Assembly: GCF_002920615.1 (NCBI RefSeq)
Contig: NZ_PQSU01000009.1
Span: 204,901-268,900, forward strand
Direction: 5' to 3'
DNA: 64,000 nt
Origin: Streptomyces sp. Ru62
GTDB taxonomy: Bacteria; Actinomycetota; Actinomycetes; Streptomycetales; Streptomycetaceae
The position numbers and the translations under genes are program-made. Below, piece after piece: positions 18,100 through 28,300 of the stretch; position 1 is the stretch's first letter; the number at the start of each line of letters is the position of its first letter. The notes under the pieces are model-generated. The model worked only from the letters and a program-made list of their open reading frames with translations, did not search any database and was not told where the DNA came from.

Positions 18100-18978
18100 T
18101 CAGTAGCAGCCTTCGTCGGACGATCCGTGACGGGGCCTGTGGGCGCCGTCCGGGGACTCACCGATTCCAGGGTTCTCGGCGCTCTCACGCCCGGGTCGAC
18201 CGGCACACCATTCGCGGTAGCTCGTCCGCGCGACGAAGGCGTCCGCACGTGGCAGAAGGTCCGTGGGCCGAAGACGCGCACCGAAGAAGGGGCTGCGGGC
18301 GTCCGCGAGGACATGGCGGTGCTCCGCGTGCACGGTGGTCAGGGCGGCACGCACGAACGCGTCCAGCCTGACATTCTCAGGGCCGGCGATCTCACGGACG
18401 CCGATCAGGGGCCGGGACACGGCGGTATGCGCGAGCAGGATGGCCACGTCGGTCAGGGACACCGGGCGCACTTCGACCGGCGGCACCCAGACGATCCAGT
18501 CTTCGGTGCCCGCGGTCGCTATGTCCTCGGCCGACTCGAACATCTGCGTGGAACGCACTATGGAATAGGAAATGCCGGACCGCTGAACCATGGCCTCGTG
18601 CGCCTGGAGGGCTCGGAAAGCACCCTCCCTTCTTATCCGGTCCACACCTACCACGGACAGGGAGACATGGTGTGCGACACCGGCGGCCCTCTCGGCCTGG
18701 AGGAGGGCGCTGGTGGAACGTCGCCATGACGCGACGAGGGCCTCCTCGTCCATGACAAGGCCATGATCGTCAGTGACGATCCCGGAGTTCAGGGACGGCT
18801 GACGACAGAGGTCGATCACTACCGAGCACTGGCCCAGGGACTCGGCGATCTCTTCTTGTGCGAGCGAGTCAAGACCCCTGGGTGCCGAGACCAGGCCGAC
18901 CTCGTGTCCGTGGTCCCTGACCCAGAGAGCGGTCTCGGCGCCTATGAGCCCACCGTCGTCGAACACAACGACCTTCAT
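18100..18978 (-). CDS. NmrA-like NAD(P)-binding protein with altered nucleotide motif
   Basis: A 292-residue paralogue of the protein at 11233-11979, sharing VAHHVSLSVVGVDR and YSIVRSTQMFE. The N-terminal glycine motif is worn: FDDGGLIGAE instead of IGGTGLIGSK, so the first glycine is replaced by Asp. Dinucleotide binding may be changed or lost. A Ser/Gly/Asp-rich tail of about 40 residues follows the fold. The ATG at 18978 has GGGAG seven bases upstream. It starts 37 bases after the VOC gene stop and probably shares its transcript. Confidence 0.82.
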   Translation of the reverse strand: MKVVVFDDGGLIGAETALWVRDHGHEVGLVSAPRGLDSLAQEEIAESLGQCSVVIDLCRQPSLNSGIVTDDHGLVMDEEALVASWRRSTSALLQAERAAGVAHHVSLSVVGVDRIRREGAFRALQAHEAMVQRSGISYSIVRSTQMFESAEDIATAGTEDWIVWVPPVEVRPVSLTDVAILLAHTAVSRPLIGVREIAGPENVRLDAFVRAALTTVHAEHRHVLADARSPFFGARLRPTDLLPRADAFVARTSYREWCAGRPGRESAENPGIGESPDGAHRPRHGSSDEGCY

Positions 18979-19015
18979 CCGGAACTCCCCTATGGACGGG
19001 ACCGCGTCGCGGTGC

Positions 19016-19471
19016 TCAACTGAAGTCTTCCGGGGTGGCCGCGTGAATTCCCGCGAGCAGACCGGTGGACTGACCCACCTCGATGAGGTAGCCGTCGGGG
19101 TCACGGAAGTAGCAGCGCAGTTCGGATCCGCGGTCGACGGGCTCGGTGAGGAATCCGGCCCCGTTCGCGACGGCATGCGCGTAGAAGGCAGCGATGTCGG
19201 CGACTCGCACATTGAGGAAACCGGAAACACGCTCACCACTGCGTGGTGCCTCCAGTGTGACCCCTGGTTTGTCGGGGGTGGGACCACCGCCGGGATTCAT
19301 GATGATCCAGGTGTTGGCGACCTTGACGATCGCCGGATTCTCCTCCATCACGACCTCTCCGCCGAAGACGTCCGCGTAGAAGCGCCGGGACACCGCGACA
19401 TCGCGCACCGTCAGGAAATGCGTGAGCAGGAGTCCCTGCTGCGGTGCGGGGAGGTCCCCGTGAGGTGTCAT
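19016..19471 (-). CDS. VOC-fold (glyoxalase-like) protein
   Basis: A 151-residue single VOC protein built of two beta-alpha-beta-beta-beta modules. The start LLTHFLTVRDVAVSRRFYADVFG carries the usual first metal-ligand His. The end CYFRDPDGYLIEVGQ carries the Glu ligand. The family covers dioxygenases, glyoxalases and drug-binding proteins, and the reaction is not evident. It is the first gene of a two-gene unit with the NmrA-like protein and lies behind a TGTCAC-N17-GGTC motif. Start ATG 19471. Confidence 0.88.
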   Translation of the reverse strand: MTPHGDLPAPQQGLLLTHFLTVRDVAVSRRFYADVFGGEVVMEENPAIVKVANTWIIMNPGGGPTPDKPGVTLEAPRSGERVSGFLNVRVADIAAFYAHAVANGAGFLTEPVDRGSELRCYFRDPDGYLIEVGQSTGLLAGIHAATPEDFS

Positions 19472-19511
19472 CGTCCGTCATCCCTTCATGGGCCCGGGTG
19501 GTTGAAGGTGT

Positions 19512-19538
19512 GACCGGACAGGCACCCGGCCTGTGACA
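19512..19538 (-). promoter_or_regulatory. ECF-type promoter motif (site C)
   Basis: On the minus strand: TGTCAC, 17 bases, GGTC, 41 bp upstream of the VOC start at 19471. The spacing and bases are identical to sites A, B and D. Confidence 0.62.
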
Positions 19539-19595
19539 CCAGCGGGCGTCCGTGACGAGGGTCTGAGGGACAGATCACCTCCCGGGGGCGAGTGT

Positions 19596-19629
19596 CCGTG
19601 GCGCCGGCCTTCGCGGGCCGGCGCCACGG
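19596..19629. terminator. Perfect 14-bp hairpin terminator
   Basis: CCGTGGCGCCGGCC (19596-19609) pairs with GGCCGGCGCCACGG (19616-19629) around a 6-base loop. It lies 42 bp past the stop of the leftward serine hydrolase gene and insulates it from the VOC promoter. Confidence 0.8.
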
Positions 19630-19670
19630 AGCCCCAGGGGCGACCAGGTCACCGCCGGTGTGCGGGAGCC

Positions 19671-21517
<1,847 letters not shown>

Positions 21518-22357
21518 ATGCACTCAGCAAGGGCGATCGGCGCGCCGCACGATGACCGGACGCAAACCCGGGACACCGCCCTGGACCCCGGACCCATGGC
21601 GTCGGTGTTCGCCAACTTTCGCCAGTACCTCATGGGATGGGACGCGGAGGCCCACCCAGGGCCCGAGGTCGATCAGTTCCGCAGCGGGCTCGCCACCCCA
21701 CAGTTCAACGGCGTGGTGCGCGTGCGGTCCACGTCCGCGACAGGGACTGCCGTGGCGGCCGTTCGCAGGGACCTGGAGGGTCTTCCCTGGTGGTGGTGGG
21801 TCGGGCCCGACAGCCCCGGGGACACCGCCGACGCCCTGCGGCGCCACGGCGGACAGGAGCTCGCCGTCCTGCCCGTGCTGGCGAGGCCGCTCGGCCACCC
21901 GGCCGAGATGCTCGACCCGGCCGGTCAGGACGGCGCACGCGCCGACCTGCGGGTGGAGACGGTTCGGGACGGCGAACGGCTGACGGAGCTGGTCCGGACG
22001 TACCGGACGTCGATGGGTATCGCGTCCGGCCTGGAGCCGGAGATGGTGCGCATCGAGTCGCAACGCGAGGACAACGCGGACATCGTCCGGCTGGCCGCGG
22101 TACTGGACGGCCGGGTGGTCGGGTCGACGGTGGTGATCAACGCCCACGAGGTGGCCGGAATCTTCCTCGTGCACGTGGCCGAAGCGCATCGCCGGCGGGG
22201 CATCGGTGCGGCGTTGACGGTCGCCGCGCTCCGGTCGGCGCAGGAAAGAGGGATGCGCTCCGCCGCGCTCGTGGCGAGCCCGGCGGGGGAGCCGCTGTAC
22301 CGGCGTTTCGGCTTCACGACGCTGTCCGAGTACCGCCTGTTCACCTTCCCGGCCTGA
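21518..22357 (+). CDS. GNAT-family N-acetyltransferase
   Basis: A 279-residue protein with a C-terminal GNAT domain (about 150-278). The acetyl-CoA loop is HVAEAHRRRGIGAALTVAAL (Q/RxxGxG/A pattern), and the last strand is GEPLYRRFGFTTLSEYRLF. The N-terminal half (RQYLMGW, WWWWVGPDS) is an acyltransferase-like lobe seen in many actinobacterial GNATs. The acceptor is unknown. The ATG at 21518 has AGAAGG eleven bases upstream. ATG 21596 would remove an uncertain 26-residue leader. Confidence 0.82.
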   Translation: MHSARAIGAPHDDRTQTRDTALDPGPMASVFANFRQYLMGWDAEAHPGPEVDQFRSGLATPQFNGVVRVRSTSATGTAVAAVRRDLEGLPWWWWVGPDSPGDTADALRRHGGQELAVLPVLARPLGHPAEMLDPAGQDGARADLRVETVRDGERLTELVRTYRTSMGIASGLEPEMVRIESQREDNADIVRLAAVLDGRVVGSTVVINAHEVAGIFLVHVAEAHRRRGIGAALTVAALRSAQERGMRSAALVASPAGEPLYRRFGFTTLSEYRLFTFPA

Positions 22358-22823
22358 ACCTTCCGGCCCGCGGTGGTGACGCCGGTGGTGCGGGACAATG
22401 ACGGTGCCGGCTGGCACCGAGTGCGGTCCGTGTCACAGATTCACTCGACGCCTGGTCATGGTGGGAGAACCCTGTCGAAACAGTGTTGGGCCGATGGCGT
22501 GAATCCCACCGAACCGTGTCAAGGACTCCAGTGGGCTCGCCGGGCACCGGCTCGGTGTCCCTCACCGTCGCGAGCGCGCGGGCAGACGCAGGGAACGGGA
22601 GGCCGCCGCCGACCAGCCCCGTGTGCACCCCGGCCCGGTAGTCATCGGATCAGGCCCGGAGCGGACGGCTCCCGCTACGTACCGAGGTCCTCCCCCGGAA
22701 GCAGGTTCGAGCTACGGCCGCCGTACGCCGCAGGCACCCTCACGCGACTCACGGTTTCCCCCGTGGATGTCCCCAGCCCCGTGAAGGCGTGATGATCCAT
22801 CAGGAACATGCTGGACGGTGGAG
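22358..22823. other. Intergenic region, 466 bp, with orphan promoter motif
   Basis: No gene was recognised on either strand. It contains the promoter-like motif at 22431-22457, which points right, toward the convergent SDR gene, with no rightward gene behind it. Confidence 0.5.
22431..22457 (+). promoter_or_regulatory. ECF-type promoter motif (site D), orphan
   Basis: TGTCAC, 17 bases, GGTC. The first bases of the spacer and the CGAC before the -10 half resemble site B closely. No rightward gene follows for about 3 kb except remnants, so a former target gene may have been lost. Alternatively, it may make an RNA running antisense into the SDR gene. Confidence 0.5.
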
Positions 22824-23591
22824 TCAGATGAGTTCCAGCCCGCCGTCGACGGTGATCACCTGACCGGTCGCATGACGCCCGGCGGGATCGGCCATGCGAA
22901 GGATCCAGTGGGCCACCTCGTCAGCGCTCGCGATGTGGTGCGTGGGGATACGGTCGCGCTCGTAGGCGTACATGTCGTTGGCGGCCTCCGGCGTGAGGCC
23001 GGCGTGCAGCATGACGTCGGTCCGGGTGGGGCCGGGAGCGACCGAGTTGACCCGAACACCTTCGCCGGCGAGCTCCAGGGCCCAGCTCCGCGTCATCTGC
23101 TCGACGGCCGCCTTGGTGGCCGAGTAGTGCGCGCCGCCCGCCATGGGGCGGTGGCCGTAGGTACTGGAGAGGTTGATGATCGTCCCGGAGGTCCTCCGCA
23201 GGTGGGGCAGGGCTTCGTGGGCCAGCAGGCTCGGAGCGACGACGTTGAGCGCGAACAGATCGACGATCGTCTGCTTGTCGGTCTCCGCCAGGGGCATGAC
23301 CGCCGTCGCGCCGGCGTTGTTGATGAGGTGGTCCAGGCGGCCCCAGCGTTCCACGGCGGCACTGACAACCTTGGCAGGTGCTCCGTCGCCGCATATGTCG
23401 ATCGCCAGGACGTCGATGTTGTCGTGGGCCGCGGCCGTCTCCTTCAATGGCGCCTCACGTCGCCCCACACCGAGTACGTGGGCGCCCGCCTCGGCGAAGG
23501 CGATGGCCGCGGCCCGGCCGATGCCGGAACCGGCGCCGGTGACGATCGCGACATGGCCGGAGAAGGTCCGGTCCAGGGGGTCGGCAGGCAT
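22824..23591 (-). CDS. Short-chain dehydrogenase/reductase (SDR)
   Basis: A 255-residue classical SDR. The cofactor motif TGAGSGIG lies at about residues 19-26. The NNAG motif and the catalytic Ser in INLSSTYG are present, as is YSATK (Tyr and Lys of YxxxK). The C-terminus GQVITVDGG is typical. Substrate unknown. The ATG at 23591 follows AAGGAG by six bases. A near-palindromic operator lies 19 bp upstream of the start and matches the one in front of the arsR-type gene to the right, so the pair is probably co-regulated. Confidence 0.92.
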   Translation of the reverse strand: MPADPLDRTFSGHVAIVTGAGSGIGRAAAIAFAEAGAHVLGVGRREAPLKETAAAHDNIDVLAIDICGDGAPAKVVSAAVERWGRLDHLINNAGATAVMPLAETDKQTIVDLFALNVVAPSLLAHEALPHLRRTSGTIINLSSTYGHRPMAGGAHYSATKAAVEQMTRSWALELAGEGVRVNSVAPGPTRTDVMLHAGLTPEAANDMYAYERDRIPTHHIASADEVAHWILRMADPAGRHATGQVITVDGGLELI

Positions 23592-23609
23592 GAGCCACTC
23601 CTTGTTCGA

Positions 23610-23629
23610 TGTTCGTTGTACATAGAACA
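23610..23629. promoter_or_regulatory. ArsR-type operator in front of the SDR gene
   Basis: TGTTCGTTGT|ACATAGAACA is a dyad matching at eight of ten positions, centred on TGTACA. It shares GTTCG-n-T, a central A, T-n-GAACA and exact length with the site at 24336-24355. It lies within 20-40 bp of the SDR start, so a bound repressor would block transcription. Confidence 0.6.
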
Positions 23630-23969
23630 CTATGGGAAGGCTTTCGCACCCTCGTCAAATTGCAACGTGGCGGAGGGACGACCACAACCGTGGGCACCGC
23701 GGCGGTCTGCCCAGGTCAGGAAGAGGTCGCGCCGGACGATGGGCTCGTCGTGTGTCACACGCGACAGGGAGTGGAGCGGGCCGGACACCGATCGGTGCGG
23801 TTAGTTCGACACCATGGCACAACGCGGCGCGGGTGCCACCACACACCGCGACCGGTGCGGCGGAACGCCAAGTCCGGAGGCGGTGCGCGTCACAACCCTC
23901 AAGGCGACGGGTTGTCGCCCGCCCGGGGACACACAACTCGTTGAGTACGGGGCGCCGACAGTGGCGTCG
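23630..23969. other. Intergenic region, 340 bp
   Basis: Between the SDR operator and the arsR-type gene stop. No gene or hairpin was recognised. Confidence 0.4.
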
Positions 23970-24326
23970 TTACGCCGGTTCGTCACGCTCGGTGACATGA
24001 TCTCCGATGTTGTCGCTGACAGCGGCAGACAGCAGTGCCTGCAAGAGGCCGGGGAAACGGGCCTCAAGGGCGTCACGCCTCAGCTTCACATAGCAGCGCG
24101 TACCCTCCTGACGGGTCTGCGTGACGCCCGCCTCGCGCAACATCTTGAGATGATGGCTGAGAGTGGATTTGGCGACGGGAGCGCTGAATCGGCCCCATCC
24201 GCGCTCGGCACCGTCGGACAGGATGCGGACGATCCCCAGCCGAGTCGGGTCGCTCAGCGCTCCGAGCAGGCGCGGCAGGGCGATCTCACTGTCGGCGGGG
24301 AACGAGTGGTCCGGCATGCCGACCAT
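23970..24326 (-). CDS. ArsR-family winged-helix regulator
   Basis: A small (about 118-residue) repressor. The helix-turn-helix reads LLGALSDPTRLGIVRILSDG ... APVAKSTLSHHLKMLREAGV, followed by the wing QEGTRCYVKLRRD, all typical of ArsR/SmtB folds. No Cys metal site is present in the recognition helix, so it probably senses something other than a metal or acts by redox or ligand. ATG 24326 or 24317 are both possible, and the GTG at 24359 would place the operator inside the gene. The dyad at 24336-24355 abuts the start, indicating autoregulation and leaderless or short-leader translation. Confidence 0.88.
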   Translation of the reverse strand: MVGMPDHSFPADSEIALPRLLGALSDPTRLGIVRILSDGAERGWGRFSAPVAKSTLSHHLKMLREAGVTQTRQEGTRCYVKLRRDALEARFPGLLQALLSAAVSDNIGDHVTERDEPA

Positions 24327-24335
24327 GCTACCGGG

Positions 24336-24355
24336 CGTTCGGTACATGTCGAACA
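24336..24355. promoter_or_regulatory. ArsR autoregulatory operator
   Basis: CGTTCGGTAC|ATGTCGAACA has perfect GTTCG and CGAAC arms with a GTACAT core. It resembles the SDR operator at 23610-23629 in arms and length. The site directly precedes the regulator's start. Confidence 0.6.
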
Positions 24356-24479
24356 TCACTCGCGATCATGGGGAGCGCACTGATTCGCATCACGGTTCGG
24401 GCTGTCGCCCAGCGCCGCGCGTCCAAGGTCCTGTCCGTGTGGCACCGGCTCGGCCGGCAGGGAGAAAGCACGCGAACCC

Positions 24480-24760
24480 GTGGCACGGCCTGCCACCCGG
24501 CGCGTTCCCCGGCTCGTCCTGCTGCACCTTGTGGTGTTTTTCATCGTCAACACGGCCGTCCCGGTTCTGCGGCGCGACCGCCCGACAAGCCCATACTTCC
24601 GTGCGTACACCGCCGTCCCCGTCCTGGGGGGCTCCTGCGCGGCGCTCGCCACAGAGGTCGAGGCGGTGGTCTGGACACGCTGGCTGACCGTCATCGCGGT
24701 AGGCGTGGCCCTGGGGGCCGTGGCCGCCCTCCACCGCCGCCGGCCCTCGTCCTGGACGGC
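24480..24760 (+). pseudogene. Amino-acid permease (APC family) C-terminal remnant
   Basis: A forward frame reads LVLLHLVVFFIVNTAVPVL then RRDRPTSPYFRAYTAVPVLG and then a last hydrophobic helix ending AALHRRRPSS. In APC amino-acid permeases the penultimate helices are joined by RRxRPxxPxPFRxPxxPxxP, as here. The first ten or so helices are missing, and the frame runs on into unrelated sequence. A relic of a larger gene. Confidence 0.55.
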
Positions 24761-25448
24761 CCGGGCGGTGCCGGCTGATGTGACGGTGCGTCGCTGGACG
24801 AACCGCGGTGACAGGCCGCCGGTGGGCGGGGTGCGGCGTGGGTACGGGGACGGGTGCGTCATGGGTGCCTCCGTGTTCCGGGCGGCGCGACGGCGGTGCG
24901 CCGGAGCGGTCAGGAGACGCACCCGGCGGCTTCGGTTGCTGCCACCGCAGAGGGGTGACGGGAAAACGGTCGGGCGATCCAGTGGTCCGGGAAGACGGAC
25001 GCGCGCGACGAGCCCTCGGCATCCCTCCCGTCCACAGCGAGGGGACGAGCAGGCCAGGGGATGGGGGTGGATACCCGCCGGATGTGTCATTCGGCTCGCC
25101 GTCAGATGGCATGCGAGTTCGACGACCGGCGTCGGCCGGGCGAGCCCGCCCCCGCCGTGGGACGGGTAAGGACGATAAATCACCAGGGGCCCGTACGCGG
25201 TCACGCTCGCACCATCACCCGTCCGGCCGTCATGTCGTTCGCCCGGTCCTGGGGCAGTGCGCACCGGCCATGGGGCCGTGACGACCGCCTGTTCGCCGGA
25301 CACGGCCCACCCACCGGAGGGGACTCACACGCCTTGTTGGAATTGACGCCGGGCCGCCGCGGCCCCGTACTGAACAGGACGGGCTCTTGGCAAAAGTTGC
25401 CCCGTCAACTTCCATCATCTGCAACCTCTCCCCTCTCAGGGAGCCACC
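24761..25448. other. Intergenic region, about 690 bp
   Basis: No gene was recognised after the permease relic. The right end holds the leader of the metallopeptidase gene with a GGGAG ribosome site at about 25439. Confidence 0.45.
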
Positions 25449-26882
25449 ATGACGGTGCAGCAACAGACAGCGACGATCCAGACGGTCCTGGTGTACGAGG
25501 ACGACCCCGGTTTTCCTCCCCGGGTCAACATGCCCGTACCGCATCCCGTTCCCCAACTCGACACGCAGCCGTTCCCGACGGCCATCGCGGACACCGCGCC
25601 GCACCCGGACGGTGCCGGGCCGGGCACCGAGGCGTTCCGGTACTGGGTGGCGGCCGATGCCCTCAGCAGGGCCGCCCAGACCTGGGGCCCGCTGGTTCCC
25701 ACCGGAACCCAGTGGCACTCGACGGTCGGCCGGGCCCTCACCGCGCACCTCGACGCGGGAGTCGACCTCAACGCCTACTACGACCGCAGAGGCCTGTGGT
25801 TCTTCCGCAGCACGGTGGCGGGGGTCATCGTCGCCGCCTGTGAGAGTCCCGAGGTCGTGGCGCACGAGACGGGGCACGCGGTCCTCGACGCCCTGCGCCC
25901 CCAGCTGTTCAACGCCGCGAGCGCGGAGACGGCCGCCCTGCACGAAGCCTTCGGCGACATCAGCGCGCTGCTGACCTCGCTCCGGCTCGAACAGCTGCGG
26001 ATCGCGGTACTGGCCGAGACACAGAGCGACCTGGAGCTGTCCTCGCGGGTGTCGCGGATGGCCGAGCAACTGGGCGCCGCGATCCGGCAGGGCCACCCGA
26101 ACGCGGTCGACCCGGACTGCCTGCGCAACATGTCCAACAGCTTCTTCTACCGCGACCCGGTCCATCTGCCGCCCAGCGGGCCCGCCAACACGCTGTCCAG
26201 CGAGCCGCACTCGTTCTCCAGGGTGTTCAGCGGCGCCTTCCTGAAGATCCTCGCCGGGATCTTCCGCCAGCAGGACCTGCAGGACCAGGCCGGCCTGGCC
26301 AGGGCGGCCGAGATCGCGGGACAGCTGCTGGTGGACGCCGTCGTGGCCGCGCCCGTGGTGTCCGCGTACTACGCGCAGGTCGCGGGTCACATGATCGCCG
26401 CGGACCAGCGCCGCAACGGCGGCAGATACGGCACGTCCCTGCGCTCGGCGTTCATCCGCCACGGCATCCTCTCCCTGGAGGCCGCCACGGCCATCACCGA
26501 GCCGGAGGTGGCTCGCCGGGGCGCCGGTATGGCGGAGGCGACGCCGGGCGGCAACGAGGACGAGGGCCTGACGGCCGTCACGGTCCACGGGGCGATGTAC
26601 GGCATCACCCAGCCCCTCGTCCTGTCCGCACCGGCACAGGAACGACGCTTCGGCATCGCGAGCTCCGACCCCGCAGGCGGCTCGGTCCGGCCCGCCGACC
26701 CCGAGCAGGTCGCGACGTCGTACCTGGAGGACCTCTTCCGGCGGGGCCGCGTCCACGTACCCGAGGAGCACCGGACCGCCGCGGCGGTCGTCGACGACAG
26801 CCCCTCCCGGCTGACGACCCACGAGATCACCCGGAGCACGACCGGTGAGGGCCTGGCCCTGGTCCGGCGGTGCTTCGACTGA
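25449..26882 (+). CDS. Gluzincin-type metallopeptidase-like protein without signal peptide
   Basis: A 477-residue protein. The zinc motif HETGH (about residues 139-143, in PEVVAHETGHAVLDAL) is followed about 20 residues later by ALHEAFGDISALL, which supplies the third-ligand Glu and the Asp of the thermolysin (M4/gluzincin) clan. It lacks a signal peptide and the M4 propeptide, so it would act inside the cell or be released differently. The C-terminal 150 residues are not recognised. GGGAG precedes the ATG by five bases. Convergent, 12 bp from a HAD-like gene. Confidence 0.78.
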   Translation: MTVQQQTATIQTVLVYEDDPGFPPRVNMPVPHPVPQLDTQPFPTAIADTAPHPDGAGPGTEAFRYWVAADALSRAAQTWGPLVPTGTQWHSTVGRALTAHLDAGVDLNAYYDRRGLWFFRSTVAGVIVAACESPEVVAHETGHAVLDALRPQLFNAASAETAALHEAFGDISALLTSLRLEQLRIAVLAETQSDLELSSRVSRMAEQLGAAIRQGHPNAVDPDCLRNMSNSFFYRDPVHLPPSGPANTLSSEPHSFSRVFSGAFLKILAGIFRQQDLQDQAGLARAAEIAGQLLVDAVVAAPVVSAYYAQVAGHMIAADQRRNGGRYGTSLRSAFIRHGILSLEAATAITEPEVARRGAGMAEATPGGNEDEGLTAVTVHGAMYGITQPLVLSAPAQERRFGIASSDPAGGSVRPADPEQVATSYLEDLFRRGRVHVPEEHRTAAAVVDDSPSRLTTHEITRSTTGEGLALVRRCFD

Positions 26883-26894
26883 GCGCCGGCCGGG

Positions 26895-27668
26895 TCAGCG
26901 GAAGCGCAGACGGCGGACGGTGAGCCGTCCGTCGTCCTCGCTCCTGACGACGTGCGTGGTACGCGGAGTCGGCTCCTCGCCCTCGTACACCGCCTCGCCC
27001 CGTGCCAGCAGATCACTGATGAACTTCTCGGACGCCCGGCGCTCGGCGTCGTCCATCGGTCCGCCGTCCACCGGTTCTTGCAGATCCACCGGGAAACCGG
27101 CGCGTTCGAGCGCTTCGGCGCCCCGCGCAGTCGCCATCGCGAGCACGGGGCGTCCGGAGACGCTCCGCACGACCACGGCCTCCGTGTCGTTCACGGCTGC
27201 GGTCAGCTCGGGCAGGCCCCGGCCGTCCGGCAACTCGATCGACGCCCGGTGCACCGGACGGTTCTCCGTCGCGGCGCGCGCGAACACCGGGTCCGGCGCC
27301 GTACGCATCCCCGCCTCGCGGGCGAACGCGCGCTCCCGGGGGTCTTCGCCCACGAAGACACAGTCGCCGGCCGTGGCTTCCCCCGCGCCGGCGACCGCCC
27401 GGTCGAAGATCCCGCGACCGTCCTTCGCCCCCCAGTGCACCAGTGCCTCGTCCGTGAACCGGCCGGGGAACGCCTCGTGCAGCGCGGCCGCGGCACGTTG
27501 CGCGGCACCGGCGCCCGGTCCGGGGTCGGAGATGACGCCGGTGCGTACGTCGCGGAGGGCGTCGAGCACGGCCATGACGCGCGGGCGGGGGCGCAGTGTC
27601 ACAGAGCCGTCGGGTTCCACACGGGCGTCCGCGAGGGTCGCCCCGACGTCGAAGAAGATCACAGACAT
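26895..27668 (-). CDS. HAD-superfamily hydrolase-like protein
   Basis: A 257-residue protein. HAD motif I is FFDVGATLAD, where the second Asp of DxD is replaced by Gly-Ala-Thr, so phosphatase chemistry may be altered. Motif II is Ser in TGVISDPG, motif III Lys in WGAKDGRGIF and motif IV GDCVFVGEDPRERAFAREAGM. The last 110 residues (about 145-257) form an extra domain that I do not recognise. The ATG at 27668 has GGGAGG eight bases upstream. Its tail-to-tail position with the metallopeptidase (12 bp) may be chance or a conserved pairing. Confidence 0.75.
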   Translation of the reverse strand: MSVIFFDVGATLADARVEPDGSVTLRPRPRVMAVLDALRDVRTGVISDPGPGAGAAQRAAAALHEAFPGRFTDEALVHWGAKDGRGIFDRAVAGAGEATAGDCVFVGEDPRERAFAREAGMRTAPDPVFARAATENRPVHRASIELPDGRGLPELTAAVNDTEAVVVRSVSGRPVLAMATARGAEALERAGFPVDLQEPVDGGPMDDAERRASEKFISDLLARGEAVYEGEEPTPRTTHVVRSEDDGRLTVRRLRFR

Positions 27669-27784
27669 GTCCAGTGCCTCCCCACGACGGCCACTGTCGA
27701 GTCGGGCCCACCCGGGTGAGACGTCCTGGTGCCGTGACCGGGAACGTGCGCCGGGCTGCTCGTGCGCGCTGACTCCGGCGGAAG

Positions 27785-27920
27785 CAGCAAGGGTGCTGCC
27801 CCGGTTTGGTGATCGCGGGGCGGAGCCACGCCCGCGCGGGTCAGCGGCACGTGTGGTGGTCGTAGCCCCGGTCGGCGAAGAGCGTGTCAGGCCGTCGGCA
27901 CGGACGAGGGAATCCGCCCA
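27785..27920 (-). mobile_element. IS5-type DDE transposase remnant
   Basis: A leftward frame reads RRPDTLFADRGYDHHTCR and then a stop. Past the stop the frame continues RPAITKPGQHP. Transposases of this group have GRPRRRPDxLxADRGYDHDKYR...PxIARRGxxHG, with the second catalytic Asp in ADRGYD. About 45 residues remain, with a premature stop. Confidence 0.6.
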
Positions 27921-28083
27921 GCGGGGCGGTGGGCGGCGCGGACGCTGAGGAGGAGCTGCCCACGCCCCGACACCACCTGCGCGCCGGGAGCGTCGTCGTC
28001 CCGGCGCCGTGAGGGCCCGGGCAGGCGAGACGCCGGCGCCGGCCTCCAGGTGGCTCGACGCCGTACGCGTGGCGCGGTGCTGG

Positions 28084-28300
28084 ACAGGGTCAGTCCGTCG
28101 GTGCCGCAGGCGTCAGGGGCGAGATCGGGGCCGGTCCATCAGCGCCCGTACGCGTCGTGGGCGAGATCAGGGCCAGTCCATCAGCGCCCGCACCCGTCGC
28201 GCCCGAAATCAGAGCCAGACCACCGGCACCCGCAGCCACCCCGCCCGAAATCCGAGTCAGTCCGTCGGCGCCCGCAACCGTCGCGTCCGAGCCGGTACCG
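28084..28300. repeat. Degenerate 42-bp tandem repeat, about five units
   Basis: A unit built around GCGAGATC..GGGCC.GTCCATCAGCGCCCG recurs exactly every 42 bp (units begin near 28119, 28161, 28203 and 28245, with worn copies at each end). Forty-two is a multiple of three, so each strand has open frames with a 14-residue repeat, for example EIRASPSAPAPVAP. The array lies past the lacI-type gene stop and overlaps its last codons. Whether any frame is translated is unclear. Confidence 0.75.

Noticed and set aside
28084..28300. CRISPR array
   Set aside because: Units are contiguous and degenerate, with no unique spacers between constant repeats.
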